A stretch of 64,000 bases of DNA from Galaxea fascicularis (lineage: Eukaryota; Cnidaria; Anthozoa; Scleractinia; Euphylliidae): positions 555,001-619,000 of the forward strand of contig OX419339.1 of the NCBI GenBank assembly GCA_948470475.1, given 5' to 3'. Numbering within the stretch: the stretch's first letter is position 1; each line of letters starts with the position of its first letter. Both the position numbers and the translations under genes were made by a program. The notes beneath the pieces were generated by a model, which saw only the letters and a program-made list of their open reading frames with translations, was not told where the DNA came from and ran no database searches. Of this stretch, positions 11,551 to 24,394 are shown piece by piece.

Positions 11551-14500
11551 CTATGATCGATGCGTTTCAATTATGTTTTTCCAAAAAACGTTCAGAGATT
11601 TCATTAAAATGGAAAATGTTGTTCTAGAGGCTTTGGACTCCCATGGTGCCTTACGACAAGAGCATTGCTTCATTGAACAGCTTGGGTCACAAACAGTTCC
11701 CTTGGGGCAACAGTGCCAGCTGTCGCCACAATCCATTGCGTCCTCTTGCATACAACAACCAACAAAAGAATGCGAGAATTCGTTCAGGCAGCAAGTTGTG
11801 TTGGCAGGGCAACCTGTGATACTATTTTTGTCTTGCTTTTCGTCGTAAGCTTGACTTAGGCAATACTTTGAGTCACGCTGTCCACTGGCTGTCTTCAAAT
11901 CTATTAAAAAGAAATTAAATAAATGAGACTCTTGAGACTCTCAACCTGTAGTCTATTTCTAGCAGAAGAACAAAATTGCTTTAAGCTATATTGTTGGAAA
12001 GAACTTTGCAGTGAATCGCATTGCAAATGGTCATTGCCGAAACTGACTGCTTCGCAAAAGACTGGAGGTCGTGGAGGATTGAGACTGGTGATAAACACTT
12101 TAAAAAAAAAAAAATAAACTTCCGAAATGTTGAAATAAGAATTTTAAAGATCACAGTGATAGAACTCTTTCAGTTAACAAGTCATCCAGTGATGATAATG
12201 ATGATGATGATCATCTAGACGATGCTTGTTCTCTATTTGTTTTAAGAAACTAGATGATGCTTCTAAACGAATCAACCCGTTGTAATGATTAGTTATGATT
12301 GCGTGACGGCACGCTCCAAGATCAAAGCTGCAAAAAGAGCTTGTAATTTGCAGCGTTTGAAGCGTAGCGAGCACCAGGAGGTTTCTCCCGTCACTCAATT
12401 CTTTCTCCTCACCACCACAAAGTCGATCCATTTTTTACGCCTTTCCTGTTTAATTGGGCATGTGTCGCCATAGAAAGGAATCTTGTACATGATTATATCA
12501 TTTTCAGTGTATTTCACGTTCCCACGCCGGCAATTTCGATGAGTGGGTAGGAAGAACGCGCCTTATTTTCTTGTAAGATGAGAGCAAGACTAAAGTCACG
12601 TGTTCCTGAACATACGTCACAACTCCTGCCGAACCGAGAGGAAACTAATGCGAATAATGGACTAAAATTGCGGGCAAATTTGAAAGTTTGTAAAAAAAAT
12701 ATCAAAAATTCGCGTTTTGTCCAAATCGAATTTTTATCTTCGTAGGAGTTCATTAGGTAATGTTTAGATTCATATGAGAAAATAAAAATTTTCGTTACGG
12801 GCACTGTAAGAAGCACGTCTATGCTAAGAGTAATAAGACTAAAGAATAAGGATTAGCTTTTTAGCGGTGGAAAGAGGTATGATTGGTGTACTAATCTAAG
12901 TTTCTGACTTATTTTCATGATTCATGATTCAAACATTGTAACAGGTAAGCTGAAAGCCACTCATTGGGCACTGTGGCCACGTGTTACGCATTACCTCTTA
13001 AATCTACCAAATGAAGTTTGAGCCCGAGCATTGGCAGCCATGGACATAGCACAGCTAATACCCAGGCTCAAGAACCCACATAAACCACGTGGCCACGTGG
13101 CCAATGAGTGGCTTTCAGCTTACCTAAACACATTTAGTTGTGTGGTATTCTTGTAATTTGTTCGTGCCGATTTCATAATAGCTCAATTATTCGTTTGTAG
13201 TAAGTATGCTCCCTGCTGAATTGCTTTTCCGTTTTTACGTCGTTTCAAGTAGGAATGGGAATTTTAGAATTTTTACAAGTATTCACGAGTTGTGCTTGGA
13301 ATGTCAGTAGAACGCTCCTCCGCTCAAACCGTAGATAATTTAATTCGTGGCCAAACCATTACACCCGTTTCGGATTGAACTCTATCAATCATCAGTTGTC
13401 GACTCAGTTGCTTATTTAATAAGTTGGAATGTAATGTTATACGGTTCAATTTTTCTTTTTCTTTGTTTTCGGGTATGGTAATGTATGATAATGAATTTGG
13501 AACAAAGGAAAATAAAATTGAAACCAATCATATAATTGAACCACTTTGAGAACCACAGCAAATAAATAGATTTCTTCATGGAAAGTGCTGACGTACGATA
13601 TTCACGCGCACACACACACACACACACAAAAAAAACAACACTTTCCATGATGTAATTTGTTTATTAAATACAGACTGAGATTTTCACGAAATTGAAGGTG
13701 ATTTACTAAAACGCTTTTCAAGTATCCGTGTAGTTTTGAAAGTAACGTACAAGTTAAATCGAAGCTTGAAATAGTGAAATAAACTGCTAAATTGAATTAA
13801 CTAAGCTTACAGCAGGACAATTTTATAACGACGAATAAGTTTTTCGTAAGTATTCATTCACGAATACTGAATGAGGAGGAAAAGCTCGACAAAAATATGT
13901 ACTTAGCTTTTCAATGAAGCTGTCGTTTTCTATGTCAAAGGTGGACTGTCGTCGTCGTCTGAAGAGTCAATCTGTATGCGTTTTATTCGTTTATAAGTTC
14001 GTTGTTTATGTGCTTCTGTTGAAGACGAGGACGAGTTGATATTGATGCCGTGAAATTTCCTCCGTAATACACAACACCCTTGAATAACCCTGCTGCTGTC
14101 GGCGTTGACAGATACTTTGTTGTTTTGTCTTTGGTCGTGTTTTTCTTTCAGAAATTCAATGAGTAGCTTCACATCTCTCGTCGTCTTAGCTCTTGTATTT
14201 TTGTTTTGTTGCTCGATAAATGCTCAAATCTCGTGGATCCTTCACGGCTTTTGTTAAAAGTACAAGTATTTTTGTAGTTTTGGTTCGAAAGTTTACTCGC
14301 TGTTGAATGAAATCAGTGGTATGTTTTAACAAGTCTCTCTTGATTGGACGAAACGCTTTACGCACGTGCGGGAAAGCCATTTCGCTGCTGTGATTGGCTA
14401 TCAGAATTTTTAAGTGGGTTTTCTTATAAAGAAAACTGCGAGTAAATCTCAGTATGTATATAGTAAACATTATTTTACCACAGTACCTTTCAGTTTATGT

Positions 14501-17500
14501 TTCCTTGCACTGGCTTTTTTCAACAGCCGCGTGAATCCATTACTAACTTCATCAGCCAAAGACATGTAACCAGCTCCAGTAAGATGCTGCGTGCGGAAGT
14601 AGTAAAAGATTTATATGCTCGGCTCATGAACATTCCGAGTCTTCCTAATTCCTCAGTTTAAAGCGTTAGTTATGAGTTTGCTTATGATTTTTGGGGATTG
14701 TCATGACTATGCAATTTTTGAAGACAATTATTAGCCATGACCCCTGGAAAAGCTGATGATATCTGCTTTTGAGATGAATGAAAAGTTCAAAGACCGACAG
14801 CACTTCGCGCGCTGAAAAGGCAGTTGTCAAGTCCGAAAGTCTCTTGCGAAACTAGGAAGCAGTGGAGTTCTATTTGACCGTATTTCCTGTTTAAGTCGTC
14901 ACCGTGCGAATCAAATTCGAACGAAAAACCGTCATATGTCGTTGAAATCCAACCTGCAAGACGACAGCCGCATACAACGATCTCATGACGGTTTATAGTT
15001 GGATCACGTATGGTAATTTGAATCAACAAAATTGATTCGCCCATGGCGGTTCTAACTGTACGATGAATTTAAGTGGAAATACAGTGAAATAGGACTCCTC
15101 TGGTCTCTTTGGTGCATCTTGCAAAATAATTTGCTAAGAAAGAAGCGATGTAATTGAATTTAATCGACTTTTGCTGTACAGAGCGTTTTTACTCAAGTGA
15201 CTATCATCCATACTGATTTCATGAAACAAAAGAAACTATTTGCATTAAAATAGAATGCAATTCCCAGTAATTTAGTTTAGGACACCAACATGGCCACAGT
15301 AACGTCATGCCGTGAAAATACTCTAAGTTTGTTCCGGGAACACTACTAGGCTTCTTTGCCAAGTTTTGACACACACACACACACACACAAGTAATTCTAC
15401 AATTCTAGTATAGCAGTATGGAGAATTAAGGCTTTGTTTATTTTAAAAAGGTTTGTAGAATTAGCTGGAGTTGATTTGGCCTCACTTCGGTGTAGTTTTG
15501 TTTTTCATGGCTTACTGAACTTCGATTAACGTTCAGTTTCTTTTTCTATAACACTAGTACACGAGCCTGATGGTATGACGGGCATGATAGGTTTACTTTA
15601 TTAAGTCGTATTAAATGGATAGAAGATCCTAAACTTTTACTCGACGGAGCAAGTTTGGCCGTCAACTGGGAAAAAATAAGTCTGGAAAAAATTGGCTGGT
15701 ATAGAATTGCAATCTAAACCTTTCAAAACGCCATCAGAGAAGTCCACTAATTGAGCATGAGTAAGTAAATAATAACGCTGACACTGCTAATAACTTACCA
15801 AATTTGGCTGTTGTTGAAATTTATCACACTTTCTCAGAGATACACCATCACATGCTTTGAGAACTCTTTTGTAAAGATTTATAACGCTTATGGGTTCATC
15901 TTCAGTCATAACTCTAAATCAGGCAAAGAATCAGTGGCAGAAATTATTTTTGGAGTCCATTCGTTTACGTATTGATAAGTTGTGGTTTAAATTTCTTTTT
16001 GGTTTGAGCCAGTTTAATTTTTATTTTCTATTGTTTCACACTGATTATCACGATCTGAAACAAAGGGAAATAAAAACCAAACTGGTTCCAAAAAAAAATA
16101 TATAAGCGATGAAAATCCACTCGTAGATGCCATTACGAAGGAAGCACTTTCTCTTCAGTTATTTTAAGATCTTGAGTGTTTGTTCAGTCGGGGTTTGAAC
16201 CCACGATCTCCCGCACAGTAGTCCGGCGCGGCGCTCAACCAACTGAGCCAACCGAACGGCAATTAAAGCAAAAATAGAGATGGAACCTCCATTCCCACGA
16301 CTTAAGACCTGAAACAACAACAGGGCCAACGGCAACAACAGCCACAACAGCCACAACCACAAAGACAATAAGAAGACATTGCCAATATACTTACTTTATT
16401 GCCGCCTTATTGTACTGTTGAAGTCTTTTGTTCATTTTCTTGCTAAATGGAACAGGTGTGGAAGTTGCAAAAGCAACCATAGCGCCCGTGTTTAGCAAGG
16501 CTTTCTTTATTTTCTTCAGATTCTCGGCGTATTTCTTAAGGGGAACATACTGAAAAATAACAAAGTAATATGTTACCCGGAATAAGAAACAACTCATGAT
16601 CAGTGACTGTGTGGACTGTAAAATCGCTTATATGCAATTTTGTTTGTAATAGCTAACAGCAAACAATTTTCAGTCTTGAATCAATTATAATAAAACAACA
16701 AAGTCCTGAACTAAACAACGTCTGTTGACCGAATTTTAAAGCAGGCAACTGCAGGCTTAAACTGGATGTTAGAATTTGTCCATTAGTCTTTTAACTTTTT
16801 TTATTCGGTATCACCCTTTAGTTTCATATTCGTTTTCTTACGATTTGACATTATAAGTAAGTAACAGTTAGTAACTTTGATCATTATTACATTCTTTCTT
16901 CCAAGTGTCTCTAAAGCTTATTTCTCACGTGTTTTCCTGTTCTAGGGAAAGGAGATGAAGTAGTATAAAGCTGGTCTTTGTGTGAATTTTATTTAACTAC
17001 CTCTTTGGGAAAATCACAGCAGTCGATATCATGGAGACCAGCATTGAAGATGATCGCGTCATAATGAACAGGTTCATAAACACTTGACGATAGAAGCAGA
17101 GGCAAGCATTGAAGGATGTAACGCGTGTCCAGGCTCCCTCCGTCTCCTGCCCAGGGGGCATGATGCACAACGCAATCTCCATCAAGCATTTCAGCGACAT
17201 AGTCGTGGTACCTTAAAATAATGCATGTTTTTAGTATCCCGGATCCAATTTTTTTATCTGTCTTAATCTTGTGAGAGGCACGTTACCTACCCATCTAAAA
17301 GGCCTGACGTAGTTTGATTTCTAACTCTTTACACTGATTTTTATAGAAAAATCGCGATTCGAGCCCTAATGCAGAGCGTACATTACCAGTTTGCAACTCG
17401 TATAACAGAAACATGATTAGGTAAACGGTCCTGCATATAGATCAATACATGTCGGAGTATTCGAAGGCTTTTTTTGTATCAGGACCCTTATATAATTGCT

Positions 17501-20500
17501 TGAGTTACTCACTGGACGGAACCTTGGTACTGATGCATTAAACTGTATATGGCCAGTCCACAGTCCCCCAACTGAGCTAATGACCCAAACATCAGTCAAA
17601 GTGTAGGCTATTTTTCAGTGGGCGGCGGGGTCAGTAAACCCCATCCAGACCCCCATTATACACCCGTATAGTTGTCATTTCCAGTGAGGTGTGAATTCGA
17701 AGTCAATTGCAATTTATTAGACGCAGTGTTAAATGAAATACAGGCTTCATAAATGAGTGACTGTGGACTCACACGTTTCGTTATGTGTTCTTTCCACTTA
17801 CTATTGAACGAAACGAAAAGAAATGTTCTGGTGTTTTGTTGCAAAATATTTGTACGACTCCTCCTTTCACCAAAATTTCTTAAATATAGATGAACGTTAG
17901 TATAGTTGGGAAGCATTTTAATAGGTCAATCTGTGTTCCCTTCAGGCTTTTCAATATTTCGACGCCGGGCATACCTACCCAATGCTGATTGAATCACCAA
18001 GGATGAGGCATTTCCTTTCTGTGGACTTGTCCGAAAACCGTGACTTGTGAAGAGGTCCTGGACGACATATCCTTTCTGCGTCCGTTACTTTCGATGGAAT
18101 TGTGTCTAAAAGCCTAAAATGAATTAAAATCGTTACCATGGTAATGAGGCAAATTACTGAAAATCCGCATTAGTACACTGTTGTAAGAGGGAGTTTGTTT
18201 TGTGATTTGAAAGATTTAATCACGGACTTCCGATTCTTCTACGCAAACTCAGCACTTTGAAACAATAGTGGTTGCCAACGGTTACAAAAATGCACCTTCA
18301 CTGAGACTGCGCATATTTCGGAACCGGCCAGAGGTCTTATTCTTGCTGCTGACCGAAAGAATGGCGGCCTCTGGGGACAAGAATGGCGAGTTTTCCAATT
18401 CTTTTTTTAGACATGCGCAGTATAAGCAGACAACTTATAGGCTTAAAAAAATAACACTCCCTTAGTCAGAGATAGGGCCCGTACGCACTAAGCGGATTTT
18501 TGTGAGAGCCAAACAAATCTTTTCAACTTAGGGCTTACGGGCCCATAGTTAGATTTCCAGATTTTCCAGAAGACAAACTTGAAGGTAAGATGTTGAAAAA
18601 TCTGCATTAAAATTCAATGCTGTTGTCACATGGACGGATTCAACGTTTGTTTAGGTAAGACCGTATAGTTACAAGTTTCCACGAATCAAGACACACAGAA
18701 GACAATAAAGAGGCCCTGTTAGGGGGGCGGGGGGTTTAGTCATCCCTTATCCCTAAAATTCCGGGGGCAGTTGTCCCTTACTCCCAAAATTACCGAGACT
18801 GTTATCCCCAAAACTACTTATCTTTGGAATTTGACATCATGTTTGTTACTGGTCGCTGGTAATGCAAATCCTTGGTAAAAGTGACCAAACAAGTGACAAT
18901 TGAGAAATCAAAGCTATTTTTTGTTATCCCTAAAACTATCTTAGTTATCCCTTATCCCTAAAATTATTTTGACAGTTATCCCTAACACCCTTAACAGGGC
19001 CTCAATAAACGTTCCTCAATAACATAATCGTTGGCGACCTCCAGATTTGAGTACGAGAACGAGATCGAGTACGAGTACGAATTTCTAATTTCAAACGAGT
19101 CACCTCCCCTGAACTCTCAGTCTTCCTTGTTACTTACCAGTAGATCTGGAGATTGAAGAAACAAGATTGGTGTCACTAGTGATCATCTAAAGTACGCGAA
19201 CAGGATTTCAAAAGTTGTACTCGTAGCTAGTCGATCTCGTACTCGTACTCAAATCTAAAGGTCCCTATCATTAAATATGGAAGCCCTCTCGCAAAGTTGC
19301 AAAGGGCTCCATAATAACCGAAGTATTAAAATATTAGATTAACAAGTATTATCATGAAACGTACTGATAAGTGTTATTATCATCATCATCATCATCATCA
19401 TTATTATTATTTATAAACAAGTTTCGGTGTCATCATGACGCCATCGTGAAGATAAACGGAAAAAGAAACTATTACGCGAGACTAACAGATTTGGTTATTC
19501 AGTTCACGAAATGATGTACAAAGGACAACTAAGACCTAGTTTCGCCGTGACTCAATACGAGCAAAAGTATTATTTTATCATTCGTTTAGGACTTTATTAT
19601 GTTAAGTTTAGTGAATTGATTTGTCTCGAAAACCCAAACTGTCCTAAGTTCCTAAAACGAGAAGAGATTTCGATCACTTTCTTTTTAATTGACTGTAGGA
19701 ACAACGTTGCAATTTTTTTTGTGTAAGCTACATACATTTGATTTGGATTTTGCCTATTTAGTATTTCCTTAAAATCTGTTTGTATTTTTCTAAAATGAGA
19801 ATGGTTTGGTAACATTACTGTAAATAACTTAATGTAAATAATTGTGAATCGGAGTTTGCTTTTTTAATCAATTGTACCCACTTTTCCATTGCTTTAAGAA
19901 CAGTCCACTTTCCTAATCTTCCTAAAATAAAGGAAAATCAAGAAAGTTAGGGTAAGCCGGTTGAACTCTATAGCCAACCCTGTTCATGAAACGAACAAAC
20001 GAAACCTTGAGTGGCTCTTTCTTTTGTTGTCATGGTTCTATGACCTCAGGTGGCTCTAAATGTTTTCCCATAAACTCACTCCAATATGGGAACAGCTTCG
20101 CCCCCACTTAATATTTGCCATCTGACTGTGTTATCTATTATTCATTGCAGGAACGTTTCCTGCAATTACGGCACATCAGACAAATTTTACATGAACACAC
20201 AGACACACACCAATTGCGAATTCTCTGGGATCCGGTGTGGTGTGATTACAGTAGTTCTTTATTTCGTTACTTGTTCCTGGACATCTGCTTATCGGTCCGG
20301 CGACATCAGTGAATTCACCGACTGCTTGACATAAGGGACTGCAATCAGAGTCCAAAAATGCATTTTGTGCATCGAGCCGTGGCTGTTGTTTGGGCATGAA
20401 GGATGCTAAACAGCTGAGATCTGTAGTCGAACAATATTCAATCAAACTATTTAAATATTTGAAGACTTATCTTATTCTTTGATGCTCCTTGGTTCAGCTC

Positions 20501-23500
20501 ATAACTGGATATCTTTAATTAGATTAGTTTAGGGGCCGACCATTTAACTTTTGAGGGGGGGGGGGGGTGATTTCTGGTCAGCAAGTTTTTTTTTTCTAGC
20601 AACCTGGTGGGCAGGGTATTTTTTTTCCCTCCTAAATGCTCTGCAGGATATTTTTTTCTCTCCTCATTTCTCTGCAGGATTTTTTTTCCTCAAAAAGGTG
20701 TCGTGTTTACATTTACAGAATGTATTTACATTTACATTGTGGTTGTTGCAGTAATAGTTCTAATCTGGAGCTGCAAAGCCTTAAAATGTTGTAAGCTATA
20801 CAAAATCATTCTTGTGTAGCTGCATGCTATGTTTTCGGAATGTCATTCTTTAGAATAATTTAATATTACCTAATAACAATATTCTCATGTTATAAAGTGA
20901 TGCTCCAGAGGTAGATTTGAAAATGTTTAGCTTCTTAATTAAAAAAAATAGCTAAAAATAGCAAAAACCAGTTCAGAAATGCTCATAGCATGGTAATTAC
21001 TGCTAGAATCATTAGTCACAATTTAAAAGTGGACTGAAATCTCCAAAACAAATGTGTTATATATTGTCTTATATTATATTTCAATAAAGTAATTACATGA
21101 AAATGCTTCAGTTGAAAAGATTTAAAATGAACAAATTATTTTTCTTTGTCTAATAAAACTTGATTCTTCAAAAAGAAAAATTTACCTCCATTACTGCTTG
21201 TGATAAGCTAACGAGTTTGGATACAGTACGAGCCAGCAAGCCAGAAATCCCTGATCCCAATAACCGCAAACTACCTAAGGAACTATAGGCTAACTGCAGT
21301 GCTAACTAGGCTAGCAAATGTGTAATTTAGGCTAACCGTAATGGCTTGCATGACTCCTATGACTTGGAGCCATGTGAACCAAGCAAGCGAGAAATCCGTT
21401 ATCTCATTATAAGGGCAATTCGCCAGCTACCTAAGCTAACTGTAGGCCAACCAGTGTGACATTTAGGCTAACCAGAGTGTTATTTAGGCCAATCAACGTG
21501 TTATTTTAATAGGCTAACCAGAGTGGCTCCCTGGCTTGCAGATTATCCGGAATGGTTGCAGTTTTGCTGAGAATTGTAAAGCCCCCCAGGAATGATGAAA
21601 TAGCTTTGCAATTTTTTTTCTTGCTTGCAGCAGTGCAAGAATTTTTTTCTATTTCATTTGTGCTGCATGCAATTTTTTTCTTTCACCATGGCCAAGCGCT
21701 TGCAGGAATTTTTTTTCAAAATCACCCCCCCCCCCTCAAGAGTTAAATGGTTGGCCCCTTAGGCAAATACCTTCAACATCGTCATTGATTTGAATGATTT
21801 TTTGACCCTTAAATGTGGGTACTCCTTCTCCCTTGGCTAGCTTTGTTTTTTTTCGATCGATGAATTCTCTGCTTGTTGCTTTATCATCTTTTCTTAAGAC
21901 AGGCTTGAGAGTAGAATGTCTGTTTCTTACTGACGTCCTTTCGAATTCAATAAGATGACGCTTTACATTATAAAGTAGAACAGCAAGGTCTCTCTTGGGA
22001 GGTTTTTGCTCCAACTTTTGTTCAATAAAGTCAATGATTGTGGAAGCTTGCGTGAAATTCCATTGTTTTGCTGAAAGAGAAAGTAAATGCTAATTTAACT
22101 ATAATATGTGTTTTGTTTACTGCTTTTGTTTTTCCGGCTTCCCCATAAATTTCCGGGAATCTTGCCGCCATTTTTTTTTAAACAAAATCAAAAACGTCAT
22201 TGTGTTCAGTGTTGTCATGTAATTTTGTTATACCATCCATTTTTGCTGTTATACCACTATTACGCGGAAATAGTGATACTATCAACCAATCAAATCTCCG
22301 ACATTTCTCGGCTTATATTATAAACGGGAAAATCTCAAAGTGAGGCTGTTAAGCGGCCTTCACACGACAAACTAAAGTTGGCAAACTCGTGTTGGCAAAC
22401 TCGAAAGAGTGGGCGAACTCATGCTTTAACACAACAACAGCAACAACAACAATAATACTTTATTTCACCCCATAATTACTACAAGAAAAAAAAATATATA
22501 TACAGCAAATGATAGGGGTGCTGGCTGCCCGAAATAACATAAAAGTTAAAAATGCCAGGCAGCCAAAACACGCCAAACACGTGTCAAATCACAACACATA
22601 CGCCAATTTGCAAAATCGCCGCAGTACTCCGCTTGTGCCTTGCTTTTATCTTATGTTTATCCCCGGAGAATTAACAGAAGAAAGCGTTCTAAAAATATAA
22701 ATCTTTGGACAACACCCTACCTAAACAGAAATCCATGCTCTGGCGCTTACAATACGCTCGTCCAAGAGCTTCGCGCAGAAGATCCCGCAGGTTTCAAAAA
22801 TTGTTTGCGGTATTTCTTCCATTTTTTTCGCTTATTTTTTGTATCTTTATACGCAGGGGACGAAATGTCCCACAAAGCCGGACAATTGTGCACATCATCA
22901 ATGAATTGAAATGTCGCTTCGTCCTGTCGCTGGTCCGCCATTTTGTGAAGTGTCACGCAAATCACATGAATAGAGCACGAATTTTGATTGGTTTCAAGTC
23001 AACAACTCGTGTTTCCAATCGTTCACACGTCAAATACGAGTTTACCAACACGAAAAAGTTGGTGATAAAGTTGGCGAGAATAGACACAAGTTCTATTTGT
23101 CGCCAACAGTTTGTCAACATGACTGACCACTGTTGTTGTGTCTTTCTTGCATGTCAACTTGAGTTGCAAACTTTAGTTTGTCGTATGAAAACCGCTTTAT
23201 GGTTTCACTGTGCATTAGCCATATATGACAATTACATGCGCACGCATGTGTCGAATAAAAAGCGTGCTTGAGTAGAACCGCCATATTGTAATTGTCTGTA
23301 CATGACAGAGGCCTTAGCGTATTGACCGAAAGACAGCGAGGTCAATACAGCAAGGCCGAGGTTCGAGAAATTTCCCGTAAAAAGCGAAAGGCCATCGATA
23401 ATACGTTGTTTATTGATGAGAAGTCTCTCATGAACGTTATTATGATCTTGGCTGTTTCCGTCTTCGGTCCGGCACCAACGCGTTAGTAATTTAACCCTGT

Positions 23501-24394
23501 ACTTTCGCTGTTCTCCTGAAATTCAAGCTCGACGTCATGGCAACAGAATTTACTCCCGGAGTGCAACAATAATAAAACAAACAAAACAAAACAAAACAAA
23601 AAAGAAAAAGCAACGTGTCCTTTAAATTACCTTTTGTTTTGTTTTTGCACTTTTCGTGATCGGTCCGTGAGCATTACGGGGGAATAATGACGTAGCACTT
23701 AGCCAATCAGAGCGCGCATTATATCAGCCACAAACACCAGCCACGGAATACTGGTTTTATCATTACAACCTCAGATACTACCTTGATACTGTGAACTTGA
23801 AGCATACGCCCAGGAGCATAGGCCACTCCATCGGCTTTGGAAGGGTTCATGAAGCGAAGTATACACTCTTAAGGAATTACACTCGGCATAAAGCAAGCTT
23901 ATTATACCACTCCCACGGTCAACAGTCGAGCAAACTCTGTCGGACACATCAGCCCCTAGTTAGGGTATTTCCATTCGAAATATCATATTACGCTTTCGAA
24001 TATCTGAAAAAATTATCGCAAACAAAATAATAATAGCGACGTCATACTGGCAGTGATTATTAAACCAATGTTTTGCCTGGAGACGTCCCCACCCTCTTGG
24101 TCGTTCTATGCACACCGATGTCCCTCTCTAACCGCAAAACAAATGTGGTGGCAGTGTCTCACAGATCAGTCGAGCCTTGTTTTGTGGTCCGACGTATGTG
24201 CAATTCTGTTTCCAAAGACAAAACATGCGTGAAGTTTATGTGACAAAACGTGTGGTCTTACCTGTAGATAATTGAATATACAAGAAGAGAAGAAAAACAA
24301 GAGGTACAACAGAAAATTTAAGCCTCTGTGACTGGCTGATTACTGACGCACCGGTGAATGCTGTAAGGCGATTTTTGTGCTTTCTTCTCATCAT
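11551..24394 (-). CDS. Membrane-anchored SGNH/GDSL hydrolase with granulin-like C-terminus, 566 aa
   Basis: Nine exons in transcript order: 24262-24394, 21771-22070, 20211-20420, 17979-18105, 17001-17211, 16395-16549, 15799-15913, 14487-14586, 11551-11900. All have GT-AG borders and matching phases; they sum to 1701 nt. Residues 28-44 are hydrophobic (VVPLVFLLFLYIQL) after a basic 27-residue N-terminus, fitting a type II signal anchor. Residues 45-144 and 145-214 are two unrecognised modules with phase-1 ends; the second is Cys-bearing. The hydrolase has LILGDSISIG (nucleophile Ser253), FNAGLHD (residues 312-318, block III, with His where many families have Asn) and NLHLTGAGY (His418, block V; Pro at the position of the usual catalytic Asp). 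GLHD-type block III is known from a bacterial/eukaryotic SGNH subfamily. Residues 464-532 are Cys-rich with paired cysteines (TTCCL, GCCM, HCCPKGTVCD), granulin-like but lacking one usual pair. Substrate is unknown; O-acyl glycan esterase activity is only a family-level guess. Confidence 0.82.
12944..13124. mobile_element. Short MITE in intron 8 of the SGNH-granulin gene
   Basis: Both ends read GGTAAGCTGAAAGCCACTCA inward, matching for about 25 bp and then diverging slightly around GGCCACGTG repeats. Total 181 bp, no coding capacity. Flanks TAACA and TAAACA suggest a TAA-type target duplication, not certain. Confidence 0.75.
13605..13629. repeat. (CA)n microsatellite
   Basis: CA dinucleotide repeat followed by an A-run, within intron 8 of the SGNH-granulin gene. 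Confidence 0.9.
13930..14172 (-). CDS. Unassigned basic/acidic ORF in intron 8
   Basis: About 80 codons on the same strand as the SGNH-granulin gene, ending with SSDDDDSPPLT and a stop. Lys/Arg-rich middle (EAHKQRTYKRIKRIQ). Not needed to join exons 8 and 9, whose phases already match. It could be a relic of a transposon ORF or chance. Confidence 0.15.
   Translation of the reverse strand: MKLLIEFLKEKHDQRQNNKVSVNADSSRVIQGCCVLRRKFHGININSSSSSTEAHKQRTYKRIKRIQIDSSDDDDSPPLT
15368..15389. repeat. (CA)n microsatellite
   Basis: Perfect ACACAC run in intron 7 of the SGNH-granulin gene. Confidence 0.9.
16160..16265 (-). mobile_element. tRNA-derived SINE (head)
   Basis: On the minus strand the sequence reads GTTGGCTCAGTTGGTTGAGC (A-box region) and later GTGGGTTCAAACCCC (B-box). 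It is followed by ACTGAACAAACACTCAAGATC, which is not a tRNA 3' end. The cloverleaf is imperfect, so this is read as a SINE head in intron 6 of the SGNH-granulin gene, not a working tRNA. Confidence 0.7.
18711..19002. mobile_element. MITE with 8-bp flanking repeat
   Basis: Termini AGGCCCTGTTA...TAACAGGGCCT over 292 bp. The interior is rich in TTATCCCTAAAATT motifs. The flanks CAATAAAG (18703-18710) and CAATAAAC (19003-19010) match at 7 of 8 positions, consistent with a hAT-like 8-bp target duplication. It lies in intron 3 of the SGNH-granulin gene. Confidence 0.75.
19033..19265. mobile_element. Short MITE (GAGTACGAG termini)
   Basis: Inverted ends GACCTCCAGATTTGAGTACG and its approximate inverse complement ending CAAATCTAAAGGTCC enclose about 230 bp. 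Inside are repeated GAGTACGAG / CTCGTACTC motifs. No gene. Confidence 0.6.
20532..21758. mobile_element. 1.2-kb MITE with TTA duplication beside a splice donor
   Basis: Ends GGGGCCGACCATTTAACTTT and the inverse of GGGGCCAACCATTTAACTCT, each followed by a poly-G tract. Direct TTA lies at 20529-20531 and 21759-21761. A 3-bp TTA duplication fits PIF/Harbinger elements. No transposase frame. The right end lies 12 nt inside intron 2 of the SGNH-granulin gene. Confidence 0.85.
22352..23196. mobile_element. 845-bp MITE with TTA duplication
   Basis: Inverted termini AGCGGCCTTCACACGACAAA and AGCGGTTTTCATACGACAAA, the match extending to about 28 bp. Direct TTA repeats at 22349-22351 and 23197-23199. 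It lies in intron 1 of the SGNH-granulin gene. A 188-codon plus-strand frame crosses its right end and shows no recognisable transposase motif. Confidence 0.8.

Noticed and set aside
12174..12431. 85-codon minus-strand ORF as an extra granulin-gene exon
   Set aside because: It includes a (GAT)n-derived His run and lacks splice borders; exons 8 and 9 already join in phase.
14787..15044. 85-codon minus-strand ORF in intron 7 of the SGNH-granulin gene
   Set aside because: Exons 7 and 8 join in matching phase without it, and no acceptor or donor frames it convincingly.
15650..15700. Alternative last exon for the SGNH gene (acceptor TTTTTTCCAG)
   Set aside because: It would stop before the block V His. 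The exon at 14487-14586 supplies NLHLTGAGY with perfect phase.
22705..23271. 188-codon plus-strand ORF
   Set aside because: It crosses the right end of a MITE, has no recognisable domain and no splice or promoter context; most likely chance.
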